From: BOG-994 sp049514215 | GTDB taxonomy: Bacteria; Pseudomonadota; Gammaproteobacteria; Burkholderiales; Burkholderiaceae_D | Direction: 5' to 3' | NCBI GenBank assembly: GCA_049514215.1 | Contig: JBEKVI010000014.1 | Span: 18,362-82,361 of the forward strand | DNA: 64,000 nt | Part shown: positions 46,539 to 53,791 of the stretch, piece after piece | How the letters are laid out: each line of letters starts with the position of its first letter | Position numbering within the stretch: the first letter of the stretch is position 1 | The notes under the pieces: generated by a model | The model's input: only the letters and a program-made list of their open reading frames with translations | Told to the model about the DNA's origin: nothing | Database searches by the model: none | Position numbers and translations under genes: made by a program

Positions 46539-47125
46539 TTCAGCGAAGCGAGGTATTGGGCCAGATTCTCGATGTCTTCCGGAGACAGCGTTTGCGCGAC
46601 ACTCGTCATATTGCCTGCGTCGTTGGTACGCGTGCGCGCCTTAAACGCGGTGAGCTGTTTGACAATGTAGTCATGCTGCTGGCCCGCCACACGCGGAATC
46701 TCGTTTTGCCCTTTGAAGCCGCCCAGGTGACACATGGTGCACAAGGTCTCTCGCGCCTTGGCCGCCCCGAGTTCGGCCTTGGCACCGTCCGCCACAAAAT
46801 TCGTGGGTCTAAGCGTTTGCGCAGCGTAGTAGGCCGCGAGATCGAGCATGTCATCGCGCGAGAGCGGTGTTGCCTGGGGACTCATCACGGGGTCCGTGCG
46901 GCGCCCCTCCTTGTAGTCCTTCAGTTCCAGGTAGATGTAGCGCGCCGACTGCCCAGCGAGGCTCGGAAACAGTCCCGACGCGGAGTTTCCGTCTTCACCG
47001 TGGCAGGCTGCGCACGTTTTGGATTTCTGCTGGCCCGCCGCGCTGTCCTGGGCCCAGGCTCCCGTACCGAATAAAACTCCTGCCAAAAGGCCGACTAGCC
47101 CGGCCAGCTTGCCACAAGCCCGCAT
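46535..47125 (-). CDS. Diheme cytochrome c4-type protein
   Basis: Periplasmic electron carrier. 196 residues with a signal peptide (LAGLVGLLAGVLFGTGAWA, cleaved near 25). Two class I heme sites: CAACH at 38-42 and CTMCH at 129-133. Methionine ligands are likely in RTDPVMSPQA and NDAGNMTSVA. The two similar halves are typical of c4. The ATG at 47125 has GGAGGG 6-7 nt upstream, placed directly after the U-run of the preceding terminator. It is the likely electron acceptor of the PQQ dehydrogenase encoded just upstream. Confidence 0.93.
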   Translation of the reverse strand: MRACGKLAGLVGLLAGVLFGTGAWAQDSAAGQQKSKTCAACHGEDGNSASGLFPSLAGQSARYIYLELKDYKEGRRTDPVMSPQATPLSRDDMLDLAAYYAAQTLRPTNFVADGAKAELGAAKARETLCTMCHLGGFKGQNEIPRVAGQQHDYIVKQLTAFKARTRTNDAGNMTSVAQTLSPEDIENLAQYLASLN

Positions 47126-47136
47126 AGACCCCCTCC

Positions 47137-47166
47137 AAAAAAAGAGACCGCCCACAGGGCGGTCTC
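47137..47166 (-). terminator. Rho-independent terminator between PQQ dehydrogenase and cytochrome c4
   Basis: A perfect 10-bp stem, GAGACCGCCC (47144-47153) with GGGCGGTCTC (47157-47166), with a 3-nt loop. On the minus strand it is followed by seven T (47143-47137). The T-run runs straight into the GGAGGG ribosome binding site of the cytochrome gene, so read-through would set the amount of cytochrome relative to dehydrogenase. Confidence 0.9.
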
Positions 47167-47190
47167 GTAACGCACGGGATTCTTAGAGAA

Positions 47191-48915
47191 TTAAGGCAAG
47201 CCGAACACGTACATCGAATTGCCACGCTTGTAATCCAACTGTGTATTGCCGCCACAGCCCATCGCGACGTACTGCTTGCCCGCCACCTCATAGGATACAG
47301 GCATCGCGTTCGCGCCGGCCCCACAATTGAATTCCCAAAGCTTCTCGCCGGTCTTGGCATCCAGGGCACGGAAGTAGCCGTTGCCCTCTCCGTAGAACAC
47401 GAGATCACCCGCCGTGGCCAACACCCCACCAATCAGGGGCTGGTCAGTATCGTGCTTCCACGCGAGCTTGCCGGTATTGATGTCTACAGCCGCAAGGCGC
47501 CCCCACTGCTTTTCCGTCGGGATGGTCTTAAAGGCGCCCCCTAACCAGAGTTTGCTCCCCCCCGGATAGCTCGCCGATTCCACGTGATAGGTCATGGGCT
47601 GATGCAAATTGGCCGCATAGGCCAGATGCAGTTCCGGGTTGTAGGCCATGGGCGACCATTCGACCCCTCCATTGGCACCAGGGAGCATCCGCTTGCCCTC
47701 CGGCGTGGGTAGCGACCACATGTCCTCCTGAGGAATCATGGCTTCGGAGAAGCGGATCAGGTGTCCGTCGGTGCGGTCCTGTACGTACACGTGTCCGGTC
47801 TTGCCGCCATGGATGACGGCCGGCACCAGTTTGCCCGAGCTGTCTTTGGCTTCCACCAGAATCGGGGGACTCACCGCATCCAGATCCCAGACGTCGTGTG
47901 GCACATACTGGAAGTGCCATTTATAGGCGCCCGTGTCCAGATTGAGGGCGACCATCGAGTCGGTATAGAGATTGTCCCCCGGACGAATCGCCCCAAACAG
48001 GTCAGGGGAGGGGTTGCCGACGACGAAGAAGATCGTGCGCGTTTTCAGATCGACCGCGGGGTTCATCCAAACGCCGCCACCGAGACTCTGATAGAAGGAA
48101 CTGTCCTTGGCGAACGCGGCCTTCTCTGCTGCGATGTCGCGCTTTTCGTTGCGCCCGGTCGCATCGTTGACGGCCCACACGCCTTCGCTGCCCTTCTCAG
48201 GGATGGTGTTGAAGGTCCAAAGCAGTTTTCCCGTGGCCTCGTCATAGGCCTTCACGAAACCCCGGATCCCGTACTCGCCTCCGTTGGTTCCGATCAGTAC
48301 CTTGCCATCGACCACCGTGGGCGCCATGGTCTCGCTGTACCCTTTTTCAGGATCGGCGATTTCAGTGGTCCACAGAACCTTGCCGGTCTTCGCATCGAGC
48401 GATACGAGTTTGGAATCGAGGGTCGCCAGAAAGAGATGCCCTCCATTGATCGCCACTCCACGATTGTTCGGGCCGCAGCAGAAGGTCGTGATCGGTCCCA
48501 TCTTGTGCTTGTAGTGCCAGAACTCCTTGCCGCTGACCGCGTCGAGCGCGTAAATGTGGTCATAGGAGGTCGTCATGTACATTACGCCGTCGACAACGAT
48601 CGGCGCAGTTTCCATGGACTCGACCACCTCCGTTTGGAACACGAAGGCGGGCTTGAGCTTGGCTACGTTTTTGGAATTGATCTGGCGGCCCGGATAGTAG
48701 CGCGTCTGATCATAACTCCCGTTGGTGTGAAGCCAGTTGACGCCTTGGGAGGCTGCCCGCGTTAACTGATCTTGCGAGACATTGATCGACTTCGGGACCT
48801 CCGCGCCGGTGGTGGACGTCGAATTTTGGACCTCGTCGGCTCCGAACGTCGACATCGAGGTGGCCAACAACCCCACCGACAGTGAAGCAACGAGACCGCT
48901 GCGGATACCTGTCAT
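47191..48915 (-). CDS. PQQ-dependent alcohol dehydrogenase, lanthanide-type active site
   Basis: Periplasmic quinoprotein oxidising alcohols. 574 residues from the ATG at 48915 with AGGAG 8 nt upstream; signal peptide to about residue 26. Repeated propeller W-motifs (LDAKTGKVLWTTEI, YDEATGKLLWTFN, LDAKTGEKLWEFN). The vicinal disulfide pair is FCCGPNNRG at 146-147. Metal ligands by family alignment: Glu in GGEYGIRG (214), Asn in VGNPSPD (301), catalytic Asp in PHDVWDLDA (344). Asp 346, two residues later, is the extra carboxylate found in lanthanide enzymes (XoxF, PedH) and Ala in Ca-dependent MxaF. No heme site, so not a quinohemoprotein. The alcohol substrate is not known. Confidence 0.92.
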   Translation of the reverse strand: MTGIRSGLVASLSVGLLATSMSTFGADEVQNSTSTTGAEVPKSINVSQDQLTRAASQGVNWLHTNGSYDQTRYYPGRQINSKNVAKLKPAFVFQTEVVESMETAPIVVDGVMYMTTSYDHIYALDAVSGKEFWHYKHKMGPITTFCCGPNNRGVAINGGHLFLATLDSKLVSLDAKTGKVLWTTEIADPEKGYSETMAPTVVDGKVLIGTNGGEYGIRGFVKAYDEATGKLLWTFNTIPEKGSEGVWAVNDATGRNEKRDIAAEKAAFAKDSSFYQSLGGGVWMNPAVDLKTRTIFFVVGNPSPDLFGAIRPGDNLYTDSMVALNLDTGAYKWHFQYVPHDVWDLDAVSPPILVEAKDSSGKLVPAVIHGGKTGHVYVQDRTDGHLIRFSEAMIPQEDMWSLPTPEGKRMLPGANGGVEWSPMAYNPELHLAYAANLHQPMTYHVESASYPGGSKLWLGGAFKTIPTEKQWGRLAAVDINTGKLAWKHDTDQPLIGGVLATAGDLVFYGEGNGYFRALDAKTGEKLWEFNCGAGANAMPVSYEVAGKQYVAMGCGGNTQLDYKRGNSMYVFGLP

Positions 48916-49018
48916 GAACACACTCCTCTTGAATTTTCTAATTGATTGACATCACGTTCAGACTCGACCGTCACGCAAAGGCGGACGCACTCACTTCCAG
49001 CAGCCCCTCGGCCGCTTT

Positions 49019-49093
49019 CTTTTCGGGAGGACGTCCTGAAAAGCCTGCAGCGTGCTGGTTCCTTTCAGGAAGATTTCCCGAAAAGCCTGCAGC
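49019..49093. repeat. Long nested hairpin with a direct repeat in the divergent PQQ-dehydrogenase promoter region
   Basis: The 383-bp gap 48916-49298 has no gene. It contains an outer 10-bp stem CTTTTCGGGA/TCCCGAAAAG (49019-49028/49076-49085), a 5x5 internal loop, an inner 8-bp stem TCCTGAAA/TTTCAGGA (49034-49041/49063-49070) and a 21-nt loop. Superimposed is a 14-bp direct repeat GAAAAGCCTGCAGC (49038-49051 and 49080-49093). The 11-mer TCCTGAAAAGC recurs at 53513-53523. Could be regulator binding sites, an RNA structure or a REP-like element. Confidence 0.7.
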
Positions 49094-49298
49094 TTACACT
49101 CATTGAGCACAAGCGGTAGGAAGGGTTTTCCCCCGACCGCGGGGTGACCCTTGACACTCCTCGTTCGCCTGTGTCCCAATACCGGCTCGCTCACACATAT
49201 TCGAATCAATGAGCGCGGAGACCATCATCGTATCGATCGCAGCCAAGCCTGCAGAGGCTGCTTCTTCAATATGCTAGAGACCGCATAAGATCAAGCCC

Positions 49299-50420
49299 AT
49301 GCTCGACGTATCCATCGGTTCCACCTGGGTTCTCGCGGGGAAGGCGGACGACCAGACGCTCACGCATCTGATCCGCCTTCTTGTGGCGATGCACCAATCG
49401 AAAAGCTTGGCCGAGGCAACGCGATCGGCCCATGTCTCATACCGCAACTCGTGGGCGCTGCTCAAGCGGGGCGAGGCGATGTTCGGGGCCCCGCTGGCCA
49501 TCATGCAGCGCGGGCTGGGCGCGACCCTTACACCCTTGGGCGAAAAACTCGTCTGGGCACAGCATCGCGTCGAGGCTCGGCTGTCGCCCGTGCTCGATAG
49601 CCTGGGCTCTGAGATCGGGCTTGAGATCGAGCGCAGCCTGTCACACCAGATGGGGGCCCTGCGACTGCACGCGAGTCACGGATTTGCCATCGAGACACTT
49701 TCGGCGATGCTCGCGCGCGATGGATTCCCTCTCGAGCTGCGCTATCGCGGATCGCTCGAGGCGGTGACTTCCTTGGTCCGAGAGAGCTGCGACATCGCGG
49801 GATTTCATGTGCCCATCGGCGAATACGAGGCGCCTGTGCTCGAGCACTATGCGCCCTGGCTTAAGACAACCCAGCATCGGGTCATCCACCTGGCAACGCG
49901 CAAGCAAGGCCTCATGGTTCGACCAAACGATCCACGCGCCATCTCCAGTTTGCGCGATCTCGTCCGACCTGACGTCCGTTTCGTGAATCGCCCCCACGGT
50001 TCCGGCACTCGGATTCTGTTCGACAAGATGATTGCGCGCGAGCGGATCCCCGCCCGGGCCATCACCGGATATGCGACCGCGGAAGACACGCATGCCGCGG
50101 TCGCCGCCGTGGTGGCCAGTGGCATGGCCGATGTCGGGTTTGGACTGGAGCGGCCAGCACGGCGTTTCGGCCTGGAATTCATCCCGATGGTGACGGAGAA
50201 CTATCTTTTGCTCGTCCCCACTAAAATGCTCAATACGCCACGCGCGCAGCTTCTTCTGGAAACTCTTTCGAACACCGAGTTCCGAACTACGGTCAATGCG
50301 CTGCCTGGCTATGATGCGAGCCGCTCAGGAGAGGTGTTAACGCTCGCCGAGGCGTTCTCGTCCTGGTCGAAGCGCCCGAGGCTGCGTGCGCCGCGCCGCG
50401 AGGCCGCGCATGCGCACTGA
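49299..50420 (+). CDS. Transcriptional regulator: ModE/LysR-like helix-turn-helix plus PBP-like ligand domain
   Basis: 373 residues. The N-terminal winged helix is about 20-110: LTHLIRLLVAMHQSKSLAEA, AHVSYRNSWALLKRGEAMFG, APLAIMQRGLGATLTPLGEK, the ModE-like YRxxW...F-G-xPL pattern. The C-terminal 230 residues resemble a periplasmic-binding-protein domain (LRLHASHGFAIETL, IAGFHVPIGEY, VRFVNRPHGSGTRILFD, MADVGFGLERPARRFGLEF), as in molybdate- or tungstate-type one-component regulators. Divergent from the PQQ dehydrogenase, so a likely regulator of it. The ligand is unknown. Confidence 0.82.
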   Translation: MLDVSIGSTWVLAGKADDQTLTHLIRLLVAMHQSKSLAEATRSAHVSYRNSWALLKRGEAMFGAPLAIMQRGLGATLTPLGEKLVWAQHRVEARLSPVLDSLGSEIGLEIERSLSHQMGALRLHASHGFAIETLSAMLARDGFPLELRYRGSLEAVTSLVRESCDIAGFHVPIGEYEAPVLEHYAPWLKTTQHRVIHLATRKQGLMVRPNDPRAISSLRDLVRPDVRFVNRPHGSGTRILFDKMIARERIPARAITGYATAEDTHAAVAAVVASGMADVGFGLERPARRFGLEFIPMVTENYLLLVPTKMLNTPRAQLLLETLSNTEFRTTVNALPGYDASRSGEVLTLAEAFSSWSKRPRLRAPRREAAHAH

Positions 50421-51141
50421 ATCGCGCGCACCCGTTGCGCTTCATTCGTCCGTGACAACCTGGTCGAATCCACTTCGCCTTGATCACGGTCGTGCGGTGG
50501 CACTGCACGGTTTGGGCGCACTGCTTCTTCTGCTGTTTGTCGTCACCGCTTGGGCCCAGACCGGCATGCAGAATCTGAATGCAAACGGCGAGTTTATCGT
50601 TGCCGCCCGCAGTTCCCATCTGGAGGATGCGAAACGGCTCCTGTTGGCCGGGGCTGCGGTCAATTCGCGAGACGGCAACGGCGACACGGCCCTCAATATC
50701 GCGGCTCGACGCGGGGACGGCGCACTCTTTGAGCTTGTCATGGGCGCGCAGCCGGACGTGAACCTGGGCAATATCGCGGGTGTCACGCCGTTGATGTCGG
50801 CCGCCTATAGCGGTCATGCGGAACTGCTGGAAGCGCTGCTTAAATCAGGTGCCGATATCGATGCCACGGATCGCATCCACAAGACCGCGGCCATCTATGC
50901 GGCGGGAACCGGTCACACCGAGTGTGTGATCGCGTTGCTCGCGAAGGGGATTCCTGTCGATCGCCGCTACGATCACGACGAGACCCTGCTCATGTGGGCT
51001 GCCGGCTTTGGCAATACCGAAACCGTTAAGACCCTTTTGGCCAAGGGCGCGGACCCCACTTTGAAGGATGATCGGGGTATGACCCCGGCACAGATCGCAG
51101 AAAAGGAAGGGCACGCTGACGTGGCTGCGCTGTTGCGCTGA
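50410..51141 (+). CDS. Exported ankyrin-repeat protein
   Basis: 243 residues from an ATG overlapping the end of the regulator gene by 11 bp. A hydrophobic signal segment (ALHGLGALLLLLFVVTAWAQ) is preceded by an unusually long, basic N-region, so an internal start is possible. About five ankyrin repeats follow from residue 55: SHLEDAKRLLLAGAAVNSRD, GNGDTALNIAARRGD, GVTPLMSAAYSGHAELLEAL, HKTAAIYAAGTGHTECVIAL, DETLLMWAAGFGNTETVKTL. Likely a periplasmic protein-interaction module; no enzyme domain is seen. Confidence 0.83.
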   Translation: MRTESRAPVALHSSVTTWSNPLRLDHGRAVALHGLGALLLLLFVVTAWAQTGMQNLNANGEFIVAARSSHLEDAKRLLLAGAAVNSRDGNGDTALNIAARRGDGALFELVMGAQPDVNLGNIAGVTPLMSAAYSGHAELLEALLKSGADIDATDRIHKTAAIYAAGTGHTECVIALLAKGIPVDRRYDHDETLLMWAAGFGNTETVKTLLAKGADPTLKDDRGMTPAQIAEKEGHADVAALLR

Positions 51142-51222
51142 CTTCACCTCCTATAAGTGAGGCGAAGCCAGAACGATCCGCTGGTCTATTTTGTAGCGCA
51201 CTTACCGACGACACTCCGCGCC

Positions 51223-53469
51223 ATGATCCGCACCTTTTCGCTCTCGCCACTGCCAGTTCCGCCGCTTCGAAGCGCCTGCGCGCGGGCCTACCGGCTCGTG
51301 GCACTGTCGTGCTTGCTGCTGCCTCTGAGTTCCGGTGCCCAAGAGGCACCGCCACCAGCATCAGCGTCGCCCCTGCGGGCTGCGCCTTCCCCGCAGACCG
51401 CCCCTGCAGCGCCGCAGACGACCTCTCCGCCGAGCCTCGAGCCCCTCGTCATCACCGCGACGCGCGTCGAGATGCCCCCCTTTGAAGTTCCAGCCTCAAT
51501 CAGCAGTGTCGACGGCGACGATCTGCGCGAGGCGCACCTCCAGGTGAATCTGGCAGAGGGCCTGCAAGGTGTCCCGGGCCTCGTGGTCCGCGATCGCGAG
51601 AACTACGCTCAAGATCAGCAGATCTCCATCCGCGGCTTTGGCGCTCACACGAGTTTCGGAGTCAGCGGCGTGCGTGTCTACGTTGATGGCATTCCCGCCA
51701 CGCTTCCCGATGGTCAGGGGCAAATTACGAGTATCGATCTGGGCTCCGCTGATCGCATCGAAATTCTGCGCGGTCCCTCCTCGGTCCTCTACGGCAATTC
51801 GTCAGGTGGAGTGGTTTCGATCTTCACCCGCGACCCGAGCGGTCCGCCAAGCATCACTACCACCCTGACCGGCGGCAGCTTCGGCGAGATCAGAGAGGGG
51901 GTCGAGGCGCAAGGCGAAGCCGGCCCACTCGGCTTCGTCATCGATGGTAGCCATTTCCAGACGGCGGGATACCGCGACCATAGTTCCGCGGAACGCGATC
52001 TGGTCAACGCGAAGATCACCGTAGCGCTGGATCCGGACAGCCGACTGACCCTGATCCTCAATAACGTCGAACAAGGCAAGGCTCTCGATCCTTTGGGCCT
52101 GACGCGCGCCGAATATCTAGCCAATCCGCGTGCGGTCGATCCCGCCGCGCTGGAGTTCAACACCCGCAAGACCGTAAGCCAGTCGCAGGCCGGCCTCATG
52201 TACGAACGCCGCGTCGACTCGGCCGACAAACTCACCGTAATGACCTACACCGGCCAGCGCAATGTCGAGCAGTATCAGGCGATCCCGGTTGCAACACAGA
52301 AGAGCCCTCTTAGCCCAGGAGGCGTGATCGTTTTGGACCGCAGCTACGAGGGGGTTGATTTACGTTGGACGCGTACCGCCAATCTTGGAAGTCTGCCTTA
52401 CTCCTTCGTCGCTGGAGTGACCTACGACACGCTCGATGAGCACCGCTCGGGTTATAACAACTTCCTCGGCGATGACTTGGGCGTGCTTGGGAAATTGCGT
52501 CTGAACGAGACCAACAACGTCTCGAATTTCGATCAGTATATGGAAGGGTCGTTGCATCTTTCGGACAACTGGGACGCGAGTCTGGGGGTTCGCAATAGCC
52601 TCGTGCAGTTCTCGAGCGTCGATGACCTGATCCTGCCGCACGAGGAAAGCGGCAGCGGCGAGAAGTCCTTTAGCGCCGTTTTGCCGGTCGCGTCCTTGCT
52701 CTATTCTCCGCTCGATAATCTGCGTCTGTATGCCACAGCAGGCCGCGGTTTCGAGACACCCACACTCGACGAGATCGCCTACCGGCCCAATGGCACGGCT
52801 GGCCTGAATTTCGCCTTGCAGCCGGCGCACAGCGACAACTATGAGATTGGCGCCAAGTCACGCGGCACGCCGTTAGGTGACGTCACCGCCGCGGCGTTTG
52901 TCATCGATACGGTCAACGAGATCGTCACCCAGACCAATACCGCAGGACGTTCCACCTACGAGAATGCGGGCGCTACGCGCCGCGAGGGGCTCGAACTGGG
53001 GGCGCTGCAGCACTACGCCTCCTACTGGCAAACGCAGATCAGTTATACCTATCTGGACGCCTACTATCGGGACTCCTTCCTCACTTGTGCAACGGTGCCG
53101 TGCGCAACACCCAAGGTCGTGATCGACGCCGGCAATCGCCTGCCCGGCATCGCTCGCGGCACGCTCTACGGCGAACTCGCGTGGGCGCCCCCGCAGGGCT
53201 GGCGCGCCGGAATCGAGGCCCGCGTACTCACTCAAGTCTATGCGAACGATTCGAATCGCGCGAGCGCTGCGGGATATGCCATCGCCAGCGCACGAATCGG
53301 GTACAACCTGCATTTCGGCAAAGTGCCTGTGACGACGTTCTTACGCGTAGACAATTTGTTTGACAGGAAATACGTCGGATCGGTCATCGTTGACGAAACG
53401 AGCTCGCGCTTCTACGAACCCGGCTTTGGGCGCAGCGTCTTGGCCGGCGTGAGCGCAACCTTCTCCTAG
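51223..53469 (+). CDS. TonB-dependent outer-membrane receptor
   Basis: 748 residues from the ATG at 51223. Signal peptide to about 40, a Pro/Ala-rich linker, TonB box region LEPLVITATRVE near 78, plug domain to about 200 (LAEGLQGVPGLVVRDRENYA, ISIRGFGAHTSFGVSGVRVY, IEILRGPSSVLYGNSSGGVV), then a 22-strand-type barrel (TAGRGFETPTLDEIAYRPNG, NYEIGAKSRGTPLGDV, TTFLRVDNLFDRKYVGSVI). PCoprotein-type or siderophore-type uptake of scarce metals and complexes is typical. Specificity is unknown; the neighbouring PQQ dehydrogenase makes a metal complex worth considering. Confidence 0.93.
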   Translation: MIRTFSLSPLPVPPLRSACARAYRLVALSCLLLPLSSGAQEAPPPASASPLRAAPSPQTAPAAPQTTSPPSLEPLVITATRVEMPPFEVPASISSVDGDDLREAHLQVNLAEGLQGVPGLVVRDRENYAQDQQISIRGFGAHTSFGVSGVRVYVDGIPATLPDGQGQITSIDLGSADRIEILRGPSSVLYGNSSGGVVSIFTRDPSGPPSITTTLTGGSFGEIREGVEAQGEAGPLGFVIDGSHFQTAGYRDHSSAERDLVNAKITVALDPDSRLTLILNNVEQGKALDPLGLTRAEYLANPRAVDPAALEFNTRKTVSQSQAGLMYERRVDSADKLTVMTYTGQRNVEQYQAIPVATQKSPLSPGGVIVLDRSYEGVDLRWTRTANLGSLPYSFVAGVTYDTLDEHRSGYNNFLGDDLGVLGKLRLNETNNVSNFDQYMEGSLHLSDNWDASLGVRNSLVQFSSVDDLILPHEESGSGEKSFSAVLPVASLLYSPLDNLRLYATAGRGFETPTLDEIAYRPNGTAGLNFALQPAHSDNYEIGAKSRGTPLGDVTAAAFVIDTVNEIVTQTNTAGRSTYENAGATRREGLELGALQHYASYWQTQISYTYLDAYYRDSFLTCATVPCATPKVVIDAGNRLPGIARGTLYGELAWAPPQGWRAGIEARVLTQVYANDSNRASAAGYAIASARIGYNLHFGKVPVTTFLRVDNLFDRKYVGSVIVDETSSRFYEPGFGRSVLAGVSATFS

Positions 53470-53522
53470 TGCGTTGGAGGCGGCCTTCTCCTCTGGTAGA
53501 CGCCACTGGTGTTCCTGAAAAG

Positions 53523-53541
53523 CTCAAGCCATGCGCTTGAG
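53523..53541 (+). terminator. Hairpin after the TonB receptor gene
   Basis: CTCAAGC (53523-53529) pairs with GCTTGAG (53535-53541), with loop CATGC. A six-T run starts about 14 nt further on (around 53554), which is too far for a textbook terminator but may still mark the end of the receptor transcript. The rest of the 166-bp gap has no gene. Confidence 0.4.
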
Positions 53542-53635
53542 TCCGGTTCCCTCTTTTTTAGCAGGCACAAGGTGTGCTGAGTAGAGGTTACCTTTTCAAT
53601 ACTGCGCCTGGTCGGTGCATACAGGAGCACTTATC

Positions 53636-53770
53636 ATGAATTTGAACCGAATAGCCCGTGCCGTCATGATTTTTCTACTCGCGGCTGGAACCATTGGCAT
53701 CACTGCTGGATGCGTGGTGGTCCCAGAAGGCGGACACTACTACCACCACGACCATTACTGGGACCGCTAA
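53636..53770 (+). CDS. Very small His/Tyr-rich lipoprotein
   Basis: 44 residues, translated by hand. ATG at 53636 with AGGAG 9 nt upstream (CAGGAGCACTTATC). A hydrophobic signal (VMIFLLAAGTIGITAGC) ends in an ITAG-C lipobox. The mature peptide is about 19 residues: a lipidated cysteine, VVVPEGG, then HYYHHDHYWDR, with four His, four aromatic Tyr/Trp and two Asp. Residue +2 is Val, so outer-membrane sorting is expected. The composition suggests metal binding, though short Tyr/His-rich lipoproteins also occur widely without known function. It follows the TonB receptor. Confidence 0.75.
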   Translation: MNLNRIARAVMIFLLAAGTIGITAGCVVVPEGGHYYHHDHYWDR

Positions 53771-53791
53771 TCGCGCTGGCCTGTGCACCCC

